Positions 4,589 through 5,753 of a DNA stretch of 5,753 nt are shown here, piece after piece; position 1 is the stretch's first letter, and every line of letters begins with the position of its first letter. Location of the stretch: NCBI GenBank assembly GCA_031255815.1, contig JAIRRU010000230.1, positions 1 through 5,753 on the forward strand, written 5' to 3'. This DNA is from Treponema sp. (GTDB lineage Bacteria; Spirochaetota; Spirochaetia; Treponematales; Breznakiellaceae). The position numbers were made by a program, and so were the translations under genes. Below the pieces are notes generated by a model. That model saw only the letters and a list, made by a program, of their open reading frames with translations. It had not been told where the DNA came from and did no database searches.

Positions 4589-5753
4589 ATGGGGAAAAAA
4601 ATCCGGTTTTTGTCTTGCGTTCTGTTCTTTTTGGCCGGTTTCTCCCTGCCCGCCCAGTCCAATATTTCGGTTTCCCTGGAAAATGAGGTGTACTTCCTGC
4701 TGGAACAGGCCCAGCTCAAGGGGCTTTCCCTTCCCCTTCCCAGTGTAAAGCCCTATTCCCGGATACAAATTCTGGAAGCTATCAACGCGATTTTCGATGC
4801 CGAGGAGGAGGGGATCTTCGGTGAAAAGAAATTCAGCCTAAGCCCTCTGGAGCGGGAAATACTGGAAAGAACCAGGAAAAACTTCGAAAAGGGTAAAATG
4901 GGGCTGGACATGAGCCAGGGGGTCTACACCTTTGAATCCTCCCGGTTTCCCCGTTTTCCCTTTACCGGCAACGTGGGGGCGGGAACCCAGATGTCCTTTT
5001 CAAGCGGTTTCTTTCCGCAGGAACAGGACGCCGTATGGGGGACGGACAGTTTTTTCTCCCTCTACACCAGCGGGGATATTGGTTCCCGTTTTTCTTATCA
5101 CCTTAACTTTATCGGGTTTCTCTCCAAGGCTGAGCGGACGGTATATGAAAAATCCTACTACAACTACTACGAAGGGGCGGTGGTAAACGCGGAGCGGGGC
5201 TACTTTAATAAACAGATAGACACCTACAGCCAGCCCCTGGCCTTTTTTCCCTATACCTACACGCGGCGCTTCGACGGCTGGGTGATCTATCCCGCCGATA
5301 TTTCCGCCGAGGGGATGCGGCCCTGGCCGGATCGGTTTGCCATAGCCCCCCACTTCAACATGGAACTTTCCGGCGCTTTCTTCGACAACATGCTAACCTG
5401 GCGCTTCGGACGGCTCCGGCGCGAGTGGGGCGCCGTGTCAGAAGGGCGCAGCCTGGTATTCAACGGGTCGGCCATGCCCTTCATGGCGCTGGAGGCTTCC
5501 TTCAACCCGGTACACTGGTTCAGTTTTTCCGCCATAACGGGCAGTCTTGAGTACTACGACTACCTGGGGGATTTAAAGCTCTCTTCCTGGGATCAGCAGA
5601 ACAACTTTACTATGGAGATAGTGGAACTCAACTACAAAAACCGCTTCCATTTTGATATAGGCACTACCGCGGTCTGGCCCAAGCGTCTGGAACTGGGCTA
5701 CATCTTTCCCCTGAAAAACACCTTCCTTGCCCAGGACAGCCTGGGGGATTTTG
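4589..5753 (+). CDS. Capsule-assembly Wzi-family outer-membrane protein, N-terminal 388 aa; 3' end outside window
   Basis: Open reading frame running off the right edge with no stop. The start has a spaced Shine-Dalgarno and a classic signal peptide: MGKKIR, a hydrophobic core at 7-19, and cleavage near LPAQ (20-23). An N-terminal helical segment follows (VYFLLEQAQLKGL 34-46, KPYSRIQILEAINAIF 54-69, LSPLEREILERTRKNF 84-99). This layout is typical of Wzi-family proteins, where it precedes the barrel. From residue 105 the sequence is aromatic-rich and strand-like. The core motif RFGRLRREWGAVSEGRSLVF (272-291), followed by AMPFMALEASFNP (295-307), matches the Wzi 'GR..WG....SL' region. The only cysteine is C10, in the signal peptide. 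In E. coli Wzi is a surface lectin that anchors group 1 capsule; in an organism with no visible capsule genes nearby the ligand is unknown. It is transcribed away from the two other barrel genes. The start carries an A7 run over codons 3-5. Family assignment is fairly sure, exact function is not. Confidence 0.85.
   Translation, partial: MGKKIRFLSCVLFFLAGFSLPAQSNISVSLENEVYFLLEQAQLKGLSLPLPSVKPYSRIQILEAINAIFDAEEEGIFGEKKFSLSPLEREILERTRKNFEKGKMGLDMSQGVYTFESSRFPRFPFTGNVGAGTQMSFSSGFFPQEQDAVWGTDSFFSLYTSGDIGSRFSYHLNFIGFLSKAERTVYEKSYYNYYEGAVVNAERGYFNKQIDTYSQPLAFFPYTYTRRFDGWVIYPADISAEGMRPWPDRFAIAPHFNMELSGAFFDNMLTWRFGRLRREWGAVSEGRSLVFNGSAMPFMALEASFNPVHWFSFSAITGSLEYYDYLGDLKLSSWDQQNNFTMEIVELNYKNRFHFDIGTTAVWPKRLELGYIFPLKNTFLAQDSLGDF

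Noticed and set aside
4610..4621. Possible lipobox (LSC, Cys10) in the plus-strand Wzi-like protein
   Set aside because: The cysteine lies at the start of the hydrophobic core, not after it, and a signal peptidase I site near LPAQ fits better.
1..5753. tRNA/rRNA genes, CRISPR arrays, insertion sequences, toxin-antitoxin or phage genes
   Set aside because: Looked for and not seen; nearly the whole window is explained by four coding regions and one 142-base intergenic region.

Overview
GC-rich bacterial DNA carrying the 3' end of a housekeeping replication gene (priA) followed by a divergent cluster of three signal-peptide-bearing, aromatic-rich outer-membrane beta-barrel proteins. All three look like members or distant relatives of the Wzi 'capsule assembly' barrel family. 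The style of the barrels (tandem paralogs, signal peptides ending near LPAQ, few or no cysteines) and a GTTCCAAAAAC-type palindrome suggest a spirochaete of the Treponema group. That placement is an inference from pattern memory, not proof.

Layout. (1) 2-931, plus strand: C-terminal 309 residues of the PriA primosomal helicase, with all eight zinc-binding cysteines, GTQM-AKG and the QVAGRAGR motif. (2) 923-2647, minus strand: Wzi-like barrel of 574 residues, which runs tail-to-tail into priA and overlaps it by 9 bases. (3) 2659-4446, minus strand: a paralogous barrel of 595 residues directly upstream of the previous gene. The two lie 11 bases apart, and the stop codon of one overlaps the ribosome binding site of the other, so they form an operon. 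(4) 4447-4588: a 142-base AT-rich divergent regulatory region. It has two oppositely directed sigma70-type promoters sharing one AT block, then a strong imperfect palindrome and a second possible stem-loop in the leader of the plus-strand gene. (5) 4589-5753, plus strand: the first 388 residues of a third Wzi-like barrel, running off the window.

How it may work. The three barrel proteins share an N-terminal helical segment and equivalent Wzi-type barrel motifs, so the cluster reads as an expanded surface-protein family under divergent control. The most interesting signal is a run of eight G residues in codons 15-18 of the 595-residue barrel gene. It sits in a low-complexity N-terminal extension before the signal peptide. 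Reading the two alternative frames shows that loss of one G stops translation at codon 34 and gain of one G stops it at codon 22, in both cases before the barrel is made. The tract therefore has the arithmetic of an on/off phase-variation switch, and through the operon it could also affect the downstream paralog. No RNA genes, CRISPR arrays, insertion sequences or attachment sites were seen, and no stretch over 300 bases lacks a gene.
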